NCBI GenBank assembly: GCA_963772975.1
Contig: CAVYZH010000011.1
Coordinates: 248,001 to 312,000 of the forward strand
Origin: AC-32 sp963772975
GTDB taxonomy: Bacteria; Actinomycetota; Thermoleophilia; Gaiellales; Gaiellaceae
Direction: 5' to 3'
DNA: 64,000 bases
Each line of letters begins with the position of its first letter. Position 1 is the first letter of the stretch. The notes beneath the pieces were generated by a model that searched no databases, was not told where the DNA came from, and saw nothing but the letters and a program-made list of their open reading frames with translations. Positions 56,670-64,000 of this stretch are shown in pieces. Made by a program: the position numbers and the translations under genes.

Positions 56670-56684
56670 TAGACTCGCGCCTCG
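56670..56684 (+). promoter_or_regulatory. Promoter of murE
   Basis: TAGACT (56670-56675) nine bases before ATG 56685, no ribosome site between. This is inside the only gap above 100 bases in the dcw cluster (56523-56684), so murE-murC may be transcribed separately from mraZ-ftsI. The remainder of the gap shows a short GAGCCG-CTT-CGGCTG-like inverted repeat (about 56646-56660) and nothing else recognised. Confidence 0.5.
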
Positions 56685-58121
56685 ATGGAGATCGACCAGC
56701 TGATCGCGGCGCTCGCGCCGTCGGACGTGCTCGGGCGGGCTTCCGTCGAGATCGCCGACCTCGCCTACGACGCCCGCTCGGCCGGGCCGGGGAGCCTCTT
56801 CTTCTGCGTCCCTGGGACGCGCGCGGACGGGCACGAGTTCGCCGCCGACGCGGTTGCGAACGGTGCGGTCGCGCTGGTCGTCGAGCGGCCGCTCGAGCTC
56901 GACGAGCCGCAACTCGTCGTCTCGAGCGCGCGAACCGCGATGGCCGTGGCCGCCGACGAGTTCTTCGGCCGGCCGACGGAGGAGCTCCAGGTCGCCGGCG
57001 TGACCGGCACGAACGGCAAGACGACGACCGCCTTCCTGCTCTACGCGATCCTCGCCGCCGCCGGGCGCCGACCAGGGTTGCTGGGGACGATCGAGAGCCG
57101 GGTCGGCGGCGAGCGCCGGCCGGCGATTCGCACCACGCCCGAGGCGATCGACCTCCAGCGCGACTTCCGCGAGATGCTCGACGCCGGCGACAAGAGCGCG
57201 GCCGTCGAGGCGACCTCGCATGGCTCGGCGCTCGGTCGGCTCGACCATGTCCGCTTCCGGGCGCTCGTCTTCACCAACCTGACGCAGGACCACCTCGACT
57301 TCCACGGCACCTTGGAGGAGTACTTCGAGGCCAAGCGGCGGCTCTTCACCGAAACGCGCCCGCCCGCGGCGGTCAACGTGGGCGACGAGCACGGGCGCCT
57401 GCTCGCCGAGGAGCTGCGCGGGCAGAACGCGCTGCTCACCTTCGGTCTCACCGACGACGCGGAGCTGCGTGCCGATGACCTCGAGCTCGGCCCGCGCGGC
57501 GCGCGTTTCCGCGCGGACGGAATCGAGCTCGAGACGCGGCTACGTGGGCGCTTCAACGTCGAGAACGTGCTCGGCGCGGTCGCGGCGGCGCGCCTGCTCG
57601 AGATCCCCGACGACGCGATCGCCTACGGCGTTCGGGAGCTGCGTGGGGTGCCTGGCCGCTTCGAGGCGGTCGACGAGGGGCAGCCGTTCGCCGTGCTCGT
57701 CGACTATGCGCACACGCCCGACTCGCTCGAGAACGTCCTTCGCACGGCACGCGACCTGGCGCAGAACCGCGTGATCTGCGTCTTCGGCTGCGGCGGTGAC
57801 CGCGACCGCGGCAAGCGCCCGCTGATGGGCAGAATCGCCTCCGAGCTCGCCGACGTCGCGGTCGTCACCTCGGACAACCCGCGCAGCGAGGAGCCCGAGG
57901 CGATCATCGCGGAGATCCTCGCGGGCGCAGGCGACGCGGAGGTCGAGCCCGACCGGCGCGAGGCGATCGCGCGGGCGATCGGCGAGGCCGCGGAGGGCGA
58001 CGTCGTCGTGATCGCCGGCAAGGGCCACGAGCAGGGGCAGCAGTTCGCCGACAGCACGATCCCGTTCGACGACCGCGAAGTGGCGCGCGAGGCGCTGCGC
58101 CGGCTCGGAGCCCCGGCTTGA
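56685..58121 (+). CDS. murE: UDP-N-acetylmuramoyl-tripeptide synthetase (MurE)
   Basis: 478 residues. ATP loop VTGTNGKTTTAFLL, HGSALGRLDHVRFRALVFTNLTQDHLDFHGTLEEYFEAKRRLF (with the catalytic Lys region), DYAHTPDSLENVL and VFGCGGDRDRGKRPLMGRIA. The motif SDNPRSEEP matches the DNPR signature that selects meso-diaminopimelate over lysine, so a DAP-type peptidoglycan is expected. It adds the third residue to UDP-MurNAc-dipeptide in the cytoplasm. The murF TTG overlaps its stop. Confidence 0.96.
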   Translation: MEIDQLIAALAPSDVLGRASVEIADLAYDARSAGPGSLFFCVPGTRADGHEFAADAVANGAVALVVERPLELDEPQLVVSSARTAMAVAADEFFGRPTEELQVAGVTGTNGKTTTAFLLYAILAAAGRRPGLLGTIESRVGGERRPAIRTTPEAIDLQRDFREMLDAGDKSAAVEATSHGSALGRLDHVRFRALVFTNLTQDHLDFHGTLEEYFEAKRRLFTETRPPAAVNVGDEHGRLLAEELRGQNALLTFGLTDDAELRADDLELGPRGARFRADGIELETRLRGRFNVENVLGAVAAARLLEIPDDAIAYGVRELRGVPGRFEAVDEGQPFAVLVDYAHTPDSLENVLRTARDLAQNRVICVFGCGGDRDRGKRPLMGRIASELADVAVVTSDNPRSEEPEAIIAEILAGAGDAEVEPDRREAIARAIGEAAEGDVVVIAGKGHEQGQQFADSTIPFDDREVAREALRRLGAPA

Positions 58122-59350
58122 TCCCGCTCCGCGTCGACGAGCTTCCACTGCTCGGAGAGCTCGACGCGCATGCCGAGGTGATCACCGGCGTCCAGGTCGA
58201 CTCGCGCCGCATCGAGCACGGCGACCTGTTCGTGGCCGTCGGGCGCGGGGCAGAGTTCCGCAACGAAGCGCTCGTCCGGGGCGCGGCCGCGACGCTCCTG
58301 CCCGAGCGGCCGTTCGAGGCCTTTGCGGCGCTCGGCTCGCTCATCCGCGACCGCTCGGACGCCCGCGTCGTGGGCATCACCGGATCGACCGGCAAGACCT
58401 CGACGAAGGACATCCTCGACGCGCTGTGTGCTCCCGTCGCTCGGACCGTCGCCGCGGAGGCGAGCTTCAACAACGAGATCGGGGTTCCGTTGACGCTCTG
58501 CCGGCTCGAGCCCGACACGGAGGTCTGCATCCTCGAGCTCGCCATGCGCGGCTTCGGCCAGATCGCCGACCTCAGCCGGATCGCGCGACCGCACGTCGGC
58601 GTGATCACGAACGTGGGTCCGGTGCACCTCGAGCTGGTCGGCTCGCTGGAAGGCGTGGAGCGGGCGAAGGGCGAGCTGGTCGCGGCGCTGCCCGCGGGCG
58701 GGACGGCCGTCGTACCCAAGGGGTTTCCGGTCGAGCGCGACGACATCGACGTGGTCCACCCGCCGCTACCCGACGCTCACCGCGAGGGAGGACGCACCGT
58801 CGTCGACGGCGTCAGCTTCAACTTCACCGCGGAGCACCAGGCCGCCAACGCCACCGCCGCACTGGCCGCGTTCGACGCGCTTGGCCTGCCGCGCCCCGAT
58901 CGGGTGGACGTCGAGTTCTCGCCCTGGCGCGGTGAAGAGCTGGCGCTGCCGGGCGGGGGCCTGCTGATCAACGACGCCTACAACGCGAACCCGGTTTCGA
59001 TGCGCGCCGCGCTGGCCCATCTCGCCGCGAGCGCGGGCGAGCGGCGCCGAGTGGCGATTCTCGGCGACATGGCCGAGCTCGGCGCGGCTGCGCCGGCCTA
59101 CCACGAGGAGATCGGCCGCGAGCTCGCACCCCACGGTGTCGACGTCCTGCTGGCCGTCGGCGAGCTTGCGCGCGCCTACCTGGACGGCGCCGGCGAGGGT
59201 GTGCCGGTGACACGCTGGGTGCCCGACTCGGAAACGGCGGCCACCAAGGTCACCGAGCTCGTGCTGCCGGGCGACGTCGTCCTGGTCAAGGCATCCCGCG
59301 CGCTTCGCCTCGAGCGGGTCGCGGAAGCGCTCGCGGCGGTGAGCGCTTGA
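58118..59350 (+). CDS. murF: UDP-N-acetylmuramoyl-tripeptide--D-alanyl-D-alanine ligase
   Basis: 410 residues from TTG 58118 (overlap TTGA with murE stop). ATP loop ITGSTGKTSTKDIL, SFNNEIGVPLTLCRLEPDTEVCILELAMRGFGQI, TNVGPVHLELVGSLEGVERAKGEL and LLINDAYNANPVSMRAAL are diagnostic. It is shorter than E. coli MurF (452) mainly in the N-terminal domain, which is normal for the phylum. Joins D-Ala-D-Ala to the tripeptide. Confidence 0.95.
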   Translation: MIPLRVDELPLLGELDAHAEVITGVQVDSRRIEHGDLFVAVGRGAEFRNEALVRGAAATLLPERPFEAFAALGSLIRDRSDARVVGITGSTGKTSTKDILDALCAPVARTVAAEASFNNEIGVPLTLCRLEPDTEVCILELAMRGFGQIADLSRIARPHVGVITNVGPVHLELVGSLEGVERAKGELVAALPAGGTAVVPKGFPVERDDIDVVHPPLPDAHREGGRTVVDGVSFNFTAEHQAANATAALAAFDALGLPRPDRVDVEFSPWRGEELALPGGGLLINDAYNANPVSMRAALAHLAASAGERRRVAILGDMAELGAAAPAYHEEIGRELAPHGVDVLLAVGELARAYLDGAGEGVPVTRWVPDSETAATKVTELVLPGDVVLVKASRALRLERVAEALAAVSA

Positions 59351-60351
59351 GCCGAGTCCTGCTGGCGGGGGTGATCGCCCTGCTGATCTCGATTCTGGCC
59401 GGCCCGAAGTTCATCGAGGTCCTGCGCCGCAAGGAGCTCGGCCAGCACATCCGCGAGGAAGGACCCCAGCACCACGTCTCCAAGCAGGGCACGCCGACGA
59501 TGGGCGGTCTGCTGATCCTGTTCGCGGCCGCGATCGGCTTCCTCGCCTTCAGCCGGTATACGGTGCCGGCGCTCACCGTGTTCTTCGTCACGCTCGCCTG
59601 TGGCGCGATCGGCTTCCTCGACGATTTCATCAAGCTGACCCACCGTCGCTCGCTCGGCCTCAACGGCCGCTGGAAGCTGATCCTGCTTGGCCTGATCACG
59701 GTCGGCGTCGGGATCGCGGCGCAGCACCAGCATCTGCCGACGAGCGTCTACATCCCGGGCGTCGGCGACCTCGAGTTCTCGTACGCGTGGTACGGACTGC
59801 TCTTCCTCGTGATCGCAGGCGCCGCGAACGGCGTCAACCTGACCGACGGGGTGGACGGGCTCGCGGCTGGGACCGTGATCATCGCGCTGTTCACGTTCGC
59901 GTCGATGATCGTGATCTCGTGGATCCGGTCCGGGCCGCCCGGGCATCGCTTCGACACGAAGCTCGACCTGGCCGTCATCGCGGCGGCGCTGATTGGCGGG
60001 GTAATCGGCTTCCTTTGGTTCAACGCTTGGCCGGCCGAGGTGTTCATGGGCGACACCGGCTCGATGGCCCTCGGCGGAGCGCTCGCGTCGTTCGCCATTT
60101 TCACGAAGACGATTTTCCTGCTGCTGCTGATCGGCGGGATCTTCGCGGTTGCGGCGCTGTCCGTGATCATCCAGGTCTTCAGCTTCAAGTACTTCAAGCG
60201 GCGGGTGTTCTTGATGGCGCCGATCCAGCACCACTTCGAGTTGAAGGCCTGGTCGGAGACGAAGATCATGGTGCGCTTCTGGATCGTGACCGGGCTCCTC
60301 TGCGCGATCGGCTTCGCCCTGTACTACCGCTACTTCCCAGGGTTCCGCTAG
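59347..60351 (+). CDS. mraY: Phospho-N-acetylmuramoyl-pentapeptide transferase
   Basis: 334 residues from TTG 59347, overlapping the murF stop. About ten membrane helices. Conserved loops: LGQHIREEGPQHHVSKQGTPTMGG, GFLDDFIKLTHRRSLGLNGRWKL with the DD motif, NGVNLTDGVDGLAAGT, FNAWPAEVFMGDTGSMALGG and FLMAPIQHHFELKAWSETKI. It transfers phospho-MurNAc-pentapeptide to undecaprenyl phosphate, giving lipid I. Confidence 0.96.
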   Translation: MSRVLLAGVIALLISILAGPKFIEVLRRKELGQHIREEGPQHHVSKQGTPTMGGLLILFAAAIGFLAFSRYTVPALTVFFVTLACGAIGFLDDFIKLTHRRSLGLNGRWKLILLGLITVGVGIAAQHQHLPTSVYIPGVGDLEFSYAWYGLLFLVIAGAANGVNLTDGVDGLAAGTVIIALFTFASMIVISWIRSGPPGHRFDTKLDLAVIAAALIGGVIGFLWFNAWPAEVFMGDTGSMALGGALASFAIFTKTIFLLLLIGGIFAVAALSVIIQVFSFKYFKRRVFLMAPIQHHFELKAWSETKIMVRFWIVTGLLCAIGFALYYRYFPGFR

Positions 60352-60428
60352 CCCCGGTGTCAGACGCGGGAACGAATGAGCAACGTCGCCGCGTGCCGGG
60401 GCGAAACCCGGTGCCAGACACGGCGTAC
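60352..60428 (+). repeat. Repeat-like spacer between mraY and murD
   Basis: This 83-base gap contains two near-copies of CCGGTGTCAGACGCGG (about 60355-60370) and CCGGTGCCAGACACGG (about 60408-60423), and CCCCGG/CCGGGG inverted pairs, in a cluster whose other genes overlap or abut. The GGTGTCAGACAC core resembles short dispersed motifs seen in other bacterial genomes, but I cannot tell whether it is repeated elsewhere here. Confidence 0.45.
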
Positions 60429-60434
60429 GGAAGT

Positions 60435-61592
60435 GTGACGGACCTTCCACAGCGGATACTCGTGCTCGGGCTCGCGCGTTCTGGGAAGGCGGCGGTCGCG
60501 GCGCTCACGCGGCGCGGGGTGGAGGTGACCGCGGCCGGCCGTGAGCTCGGAAATGACAGCGACCTCTCGCTGCTCGACCGCGCCGAGCTGCTCGTCAAGA
60601 GCCCGGGCGTGCCGCGTGAGGCGCCGCTCGTCGCCGAGGCCGAGCAGCGAGGCATCCCGATCTGGAGCGAGGTCGAGCTAGGCTACCGGCTGCTGCAGCC
60701 GCGGCTCGTCGGCGTCACGGGCACGAACGGCAAGACGACGACCACCGAGCTGCTCGGCGCGATTCTCGACGCGCCGACGGCGGGGAACGTCGGCCGCGCC
60801 CTTACCGATCTCGACGGCAAGGTCGAGCCCGGCGCGCTCGTCGTCTGCGAGCTGTCGAGCTTCCAGCTCGAGGACGTGCACGAGCTCGCCTGCGAGGTCG
60901 CCGTGCTGCTGAACCTCGAGCCGGACCACCTCGACCGGCACGGCTCGTTCGAGGCCTACCGCGACGCGAAGCTGCGGATCTTCGAGCGGGCGCGCGCGAA
61001 CGTCGTGCCGAAGGACAGCGGCCTGGAAGGGATCGAGTTTTCGGCCGACGACGAGCTGCCGGCCGAGCCGCTGATCCGCGGCGCCCACAACCGGGAGAAC
61101 GCCGCTGCGGCGACGGCGGCCGCTCGCGCGCTTGGCATCCCCGACGAGCAGATCGCCCGCGCCCTCGAGACGTTCCCGGGCGTGCCGCACCGCCTCGAGC
61201 CGGTGGGCGAGGTGAGCGGCGTCCGCTACGTGAACGACTCCAAGGCGACCAACGTCGCCGCCGCCCTGCGCGCGCTCGCCGCCTATGCGGACGAGCCCGT
61301 CCACCTGATCCTCGGCGGCTCCCACAAGGGCGAAGACTTCGCACCGCTCGCCGCCGCGATCGGCCCGAACGTGCAGAGCGTCCACCTGATCGGTGAGACG
61401 GCGGGCGAGCTCGGCGCGGCGATCCCCGAGGCTCGCGACGACGGCGACCTGGCCACCGCGCTCGCGCATGTCGAGGCGCGGCCCGGCGATGTCGTCCTGC
61501 TGAGCCCGGCTTGCGCGAGCTACGACCAGTTCCGCGACTTCGAGCAGCGCGGCGAGGAATTCAGGAGGCTGGTGCAGAACCTGTCCGGGTGA
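60435..61592 (+). CDS. murD: UDP-N-acetylmuramoylalanine--D-glutamate ligase
   Basis: About 385 residues from GTG 60435; no strong ribosome site precedes it and earlier in-frame starts fall in the repeat-like spacer. N-terminal RILVLGLARSGKAAVAALTRRG, ATP loop VTGTNGKTTTTELL, NLEPDHLDRHGSFEAYRDAKLRIF, RGAHNRENAAAATAAARALG, YVNDSKATNVAAALRAL and LSPACASYDQFRDFEQRGEEF are diagnostic. Shorter than E. coli MurD (438), mostly in loops. Stop overlaps ftsW GTG. Confidence 0.95.
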   Translation: MTDLPQRILVLGLARSGKAAVAALTRRGVEVTAAGRELGNDSDLSLLDRAELLVKSPGVPREAPLVAEAEQRGIPIWSEVELGYRLLQPRLVGVTGTNGKTTTTELLGAILDAPTAGNVGRALTDLDGKVEPGALVVCELSSFQLEDVHELACEVAVLLNLEPDHLDRHGSFEAYRDAKLRIFERARANVVPKDSGLEGIEFSADDELPAEPLIRGAHNRENAAAATAAARALGIPDEQIARALETFPGVPHRLEPVGEVSGVRYVNDSKATNVAAALRALAAYADEPVHLILGGSHKGEDFAPLAAAIGPNVQSVHLIGETAGELGAAIPEARDDGDLATALAHVEARPGDVVLLSPACASYDQFRDFEQRGEEFRRLVQNLSG

Positions 61593-62824
61593 GGCGCGGC
61601 CTCGAATCGAGCGTGCTCATCCTCGTGACCATGGGGCTGGTCGCGTTCGGCCTCGTGATGGTCTACAGCGCGACTTCGGCCTCGGCCGCGCTGGCCAACG
61701 GCGACCCCGCCTACTACCTCAAGCGGCAGGCGATCTACGCGGCGCTCGGGCTCGTGTTGATGGTCGCGTTCTCGCGGATCGATTTCCGGGCACTGCGCGC
61801 GCTCGCCCCGGTGCTGATGGTCTCGAGTGCCGTGCTTCTGCTGGCCGTGCTCGTGATCGGCCGCGCGGCGAACGGCGCCAGCCGCTGGATCTCGTTCGGC
61901 CCGCTCGTCTTCCAGCCTTCGGAGCTCGCCAAGCTCGCGCTCGCGGTCTGGGCGGCCGGCTACCTCGCGCGCCGCAAGCCGCCGCGCAGCCTTGCCGAGC
62001 TCTGGCGACCGATCGGCCTCGTCACGCTCGTCTTCTGCGGCCTGATCCTGGTCGAGCCCGACCTCGGCACGGCGATCGCGATCGTGGTGATGGTCGCCGC
62101 GATGCTGCTCGTCGCGGGCACGCCCGGGCGCACGCTCGGCGCGGGGCTCGGGATCGTCGCCACGCTTGGCCTGCTAGCGGTCTGGCTCGAGCCCTACCGT
62201 CGCGCACGCCTGTTCAGCTTCCTCAACCCCTGGCAGGACGCGCAGGGCGCCGGCTTCCAGACCGTGCAGGCGATGATCGGGCTCGGCTCAGGCGGGATCT
62301 TCGGCGTCGGCCTCGGTCAGAGCGTCCAGAAGACGAACTACCTACCGGAGGCCCATACCGACATGATCTTCGCGATCATCGGCGAGGAGCTCGGCCTCGT
62401 CGGGGCAACCGCCGTGATCGCCGCGTATTGCGTGTTCGCCTACCTCGGGCTCAAGATCGCGCTCCAATGCAAGGACCCCTTTGGCAAGCGGCTCGCCGCC
62501 GGCTTGACCGCGCTCGTCTGCGGGCAGGCGGCGATCAACCTCGCGGCCGTGATGGGGCTCGCACCGCTGACCGGGATTCCGCTGCCGTTCGTCTCCTACG
62601 GCGGCTCGAGCCTCGTGGTCGCGCTCGCCTGTGTCGGCATCCTCCTTAACATCGCGGGCAATGCACGAGCGGGAGCAAGAAGCGCCGGTGTTCCTGATCG
62701 CAGCCGGCGGGACGGCGGGTCACGTCCTGCCCGCGCTCGCAATCGCTCGGGTGCTGCGCGACCACGGAGCACGCGTGACGTTCGCCGGGTCGCCGGATCG
62801 CGCCGAGGCGCGACTGGTTCCTGA
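61589..62824 (+). CDS. ftsW: Septal peptidoglycan polymerase FtsW; C-terminal tail overlaps murG
   Basis: About 411 residues from GTG 61589. SEDS family: ten membrane helices, GASRWISFGPLVFQPSELAKLALAVWAAGYLARR, VEPDLGTAIAI (essential Asp), SGGIFGVGLGQSVQKTNYLPEAHTDMIFAIIGEELG, PLTGIPLPFVSYGGSSLV. The recognisable protein ends at NIAGNARAG near 62670. The frame then continues 50 residues as an Arg/Ala/Gly/Ser tail to TGA 62824, 164 bases into murG. The tail is probably an out-of-frame shadow of murG that happens to stay open, or a genuine cytoplasmic extension. Confidence 0.93.
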   Translation: MRRGLESSVLILVTMGLVAFGLVMVYSATSASAALANGDPAYYLKRQAIYAALGLVLMVAFSRIDFRALRALAPVLMVSSAVLLLAVLVIGRAANGASRWISFGPLVFQPSELAKLALAVWAAGYLARRKPPRSLAELWRPIGLVTLVFCGLILVEPDLGTAIAIVVMVAAMLLVAGTPGRTLGAGLGIVATLGLLAVWLEPYRRARLFSFLNPWQDAQGAGFQTVQAMIGLGSGGIFGVGLGQSVQKTNYLPEAHTDMIFAIIGEELGLVGATAVIAAYCVFAYLGLKIALQCKDPFGKRLAAGLTALVCGQAAINLAAVMGLAPLTGIPLPFVSYGGSSLVVALACVGILLNIAGNARAGARSAGVPDRSRRDGGSRPARARNRSGAARPRSTRDVRRVAGSRRGATGS

Positions 62825-63743
62825 GGCCGGCTTCGAGCTCGACACCTTTCGTGTCAGCGGCCTGCCGCGCCGGCCCGGGGTCGAGCAGGCCCGTGCCGCG
62901 TTGCGCGCGCTCGCCGCGCCGGCCGCCTGCGACCGGATCATCGCGAGGCGCCGGCCCGATGCGGTGCTCGGCGCGGGCGGGTACGTGGCCGGCCCAATGG
63001 TGGTAGCCGCGGCGCGTCGCCGGATCCCCACTGCAGTGACGGAGGCCGACGCCCACCTCGGTCTGGCCAACCGCCTCGCGGCGCCGTTCGCCAAGCGCGT
63101 CTTCCTCTCGTATCCGATCCCGGGGCGCAAGCCGCCGAAGTACGTGGTCACCGGTCGGCCAATCCCAGACAACGCGCGGCGTGTGCCTCGCGACGAGGCG
63201 CGCGCGCAGCTTGGACTGCCGGCGGAGGGGCCGGTGTTGCTCGTGGCCGGTGCGCTGGCCGGCGCGCGTTCGCTGAACGAGCTCGCGATCGAGGTCTTCG
63301 GCGAGAGCGGTCCCGCCGTCCTGCACATCTCGGGCGAGCGCGACTACGACGAGCTGCGGATGCGCGTCTCGCGCCCGGACTACGTGCTACTGCCGGTGCT
63401 CGACGGGCTCGGCGCGGCCTACAGTGCCGCAGACCTCGCGCTGATGCGCAGCGGCTCGACCGTCTGGGAGCTCGCGGCCGCAGGACTGCCGGCGGTGCTC
63501 GTGCCCTATCCGTTCGCGACGGCCGACCACCAGACCAAGAACGCGCGCTACTTCGAGTCCGCCGGCGGTGCGATCGTGATCCCGGAGAGCGAGCTCGGCC
63601 GCGTGCCCGAGACGGCTCGCTCGCTGCTCGACGATCCGGATCGGCTGGGGAAGATGAGCGCGGCGATGCTGAGCGTGGCGCGGCCGGATGCGGCGAAGCA
63701 GATCGCGGAGGAGCTGAGGGCGCTTGCGGCCGCTCGAGGGTAG
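62661..63743 (+). CDS. murG: UDP-GlcNAc:lipid I N-acetylglucosaminyltransferase
   Basis: About 360 residues from ATG 62661 (an in-frame start at 62631 lies inside ftsW). N-terminal FLIAAGGTAGHVLPALAIARVL, VLGAGGYVAGPMVVAA, donor-site segment ADLALMRSGSTVWELAAAGLPAVLVPYPFATADHQTKNARYFESAGGAIVI. The usual HEQNAxxGxANR motif reads TEADAHLGLANRLAAPFAKRVF, keeping Glu and the following LANR but replacing Gln-Asn. It makes lipid II at the inner membrane face. Confidence 0.94.
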   Translation: MHEREQEAPVFLIAAGGTAGHVLPALAIARVLRDHGARVTFAGSPDRAEARLVPEAGFELDTFRVSGLPRRPGVEQARAALRALAAPAACDRIIARRRPDAVLGAGGYVAGPMVVAAARRRIPTAVTEADAHLGLANRLAAPFAKRVFLSYPIPGRKPPKYVVTGRPIPDNARRVPRDEARAQLGLPAEGPVLLVAGALAGARSLNELAIEVFGESGPAVLHISGERDYDELRMRVSRPDYVLLPVLDGLGAAYSAADLALMRSGSTVWELAAAGLPAVLVPYPFATADHQTKNARYFESAGGAIVIPESELGRVPETARSLLDDPDRLGKMSAAMLSVARPDAAKQIAEELRALAAARG

Positions 63744-64000
63744 ACGCCTCTGGTTCGTCGGGATCGGCGGCGCGGGGATGAGCGCGCTCGCGCTGGTCGC
63801 GCACGAGTGGGGCGCCGAGGTCGGCGGCTCCGACCGCGCGTGCTCCTCGTACGTCGAGCGGCTCGAAGCGGCCGGGATCTCGGTCGCGATCGGGCACGAC
63901 GCTGCGAATGTCCCCGACGATGCAGAGGTGATCGTCTCCAGCGCGATCGCTCCGGACAACCCTGAAGTGTCACGCGCGCGCGTGAAGAAGAAGCGGGCGG
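63724..64000 (+). CDS. murC: UDP-N-acetylmuramate--L-alanine ligase, cut by the window edge
   Basis: From TTG 63724, inside the murG end by 20 bases, the frame reads RRLWFVGIGGAGMSALALVAHEWGAEVGGSD and on through VIVSSAIAPDNPEVSRARVK, the N-terminal UDP-binding domain of MurC (GIGGxGMS motif). About 92 residues are visible and the ATP domain lies outside the window. It adds L-Ala to UDP-MurNAc. It continues the standard gene order after murG. Confidence 0.92.
   Translation, partial: MRPLEGRRLWFVGIGGAGMSALALVAHEWGAEVGGSDRACSSYVERLEAAGISVAIGHDAANVPDDAEVIVSSAIAPDNPEVSRARVKKKRA

Noticed and set aside
1..64000. CRISPR arrays, tRNA or rRNA genes, insertion sequences, integrases, phage genes, antiphage systems
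   Set aside because: Looked for repeats with regular spacers, tRNA cloverleaf ends, transposase motifs and defence-type domains; none found. The small PD-(D/E)XK-like protein at 1728-2093 has no defence partners.

Overview
The window is GC-rich bacterial chromosome, densely coding (about 70 genes, no gene-free stretch above about 200 bases), with no rRNA, tRNA, CRISPR array, insertion sequence or prophage that I can recognise. Protein similarity seen by eye (fused PafBC, decaprenyl-phosphate phosphoribosyltransferase, DivIVA-type coiled coil, SARP-type regulator, standard actinobacterial division cluster) points to an actinobacterium. The kdpFACB order and a cyclic 2,3-diphosphoglycerate operon make the class Thermoleophilia (Gaiellales or Solirubrobacterales) my best guess; that assignment is inference.

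Layout. 1-4.5 kb: an Mn2+/H+ symporter (mntH, cut by the left edge) with a DtxR/MntR-type operator, hpt, a small nuclease-like protein, a PHP phosphoesterase and small unknowns. 4.5-8.3 kb: one very large regulator (SARP + adenylate cyclase + AAA ATPase + TPR). 8.4-12.7 kb: a translationally coupled operon of metallophosphoesterase, cyclic 2,3-diphosphoglycerate synthetase, 2-phosphoglycerate kinase, a divergent GlpX-fold protein and a MIP18/SufT-like protein, the most unusual metabolic module here. 12.8-15 kb: DUF1269, DivIVA-like and GNAT genes. 15-24.6 kb: a kdp potassium-uptake locus on the minus strand with KdpD split into two separated genes and the order kdpF-A-C-B. 24.6-37.3 kb: queG, a GAF histidine kinase, pafBC, zinc-ribbon proteins, aldehyde dehydrogenase, thiolase and 3-hydroxyacyl-CoA dehydrogenase, and secreted proteins. 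37.3-41.2 kb: a two-component system with a UbiA-type prenyltransferase and a flippase-like protein. 41.7-49.7 kb: queA-tgt-yajC-secDF, then plsC and an AarF kinase. 49.8-53 kb: an orphan regulator with a dead receiver, an ECF sigma-ogt pair and a DUF1345 protein. 53-64 kb: the division and cell-wall cluster mraZ-rsmH-ftsL-ftsI-murE-murF-mraY-murD-ftsW-murG-murC, cut by the right edge in murC.

How genes work together. The cDPG operon could make the phosphorylated solute from 2-phosphoglycerate (kinase, then cyclase) and perhaps degrade it (metallophosphoesterase, GlpX-like). The kdp locus couples high-affinity K+ uptake to its own sensor and regulator. The queA/tgt pair and queG serve tRNA queuosine synthesis, and yajC-secDF serves protein export. 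The 53-64 kb cluster carries out peptidoglycan precursor synthesis and septation under a MraZ-controlled promoter.

Two cross-cutting signals stand out. First, many genes carry a TANNNT hexamer exactly 6 bases (others 7-10) before the start codon, suggesting widespread leaderless transcription. Second, four otherwise intact genes (kdpE, kdpD C-terminal part, thiolase, DUF1345) are each broken by what looks like one extra base, so assembly error has to be excluded before calling them pseudogenes.
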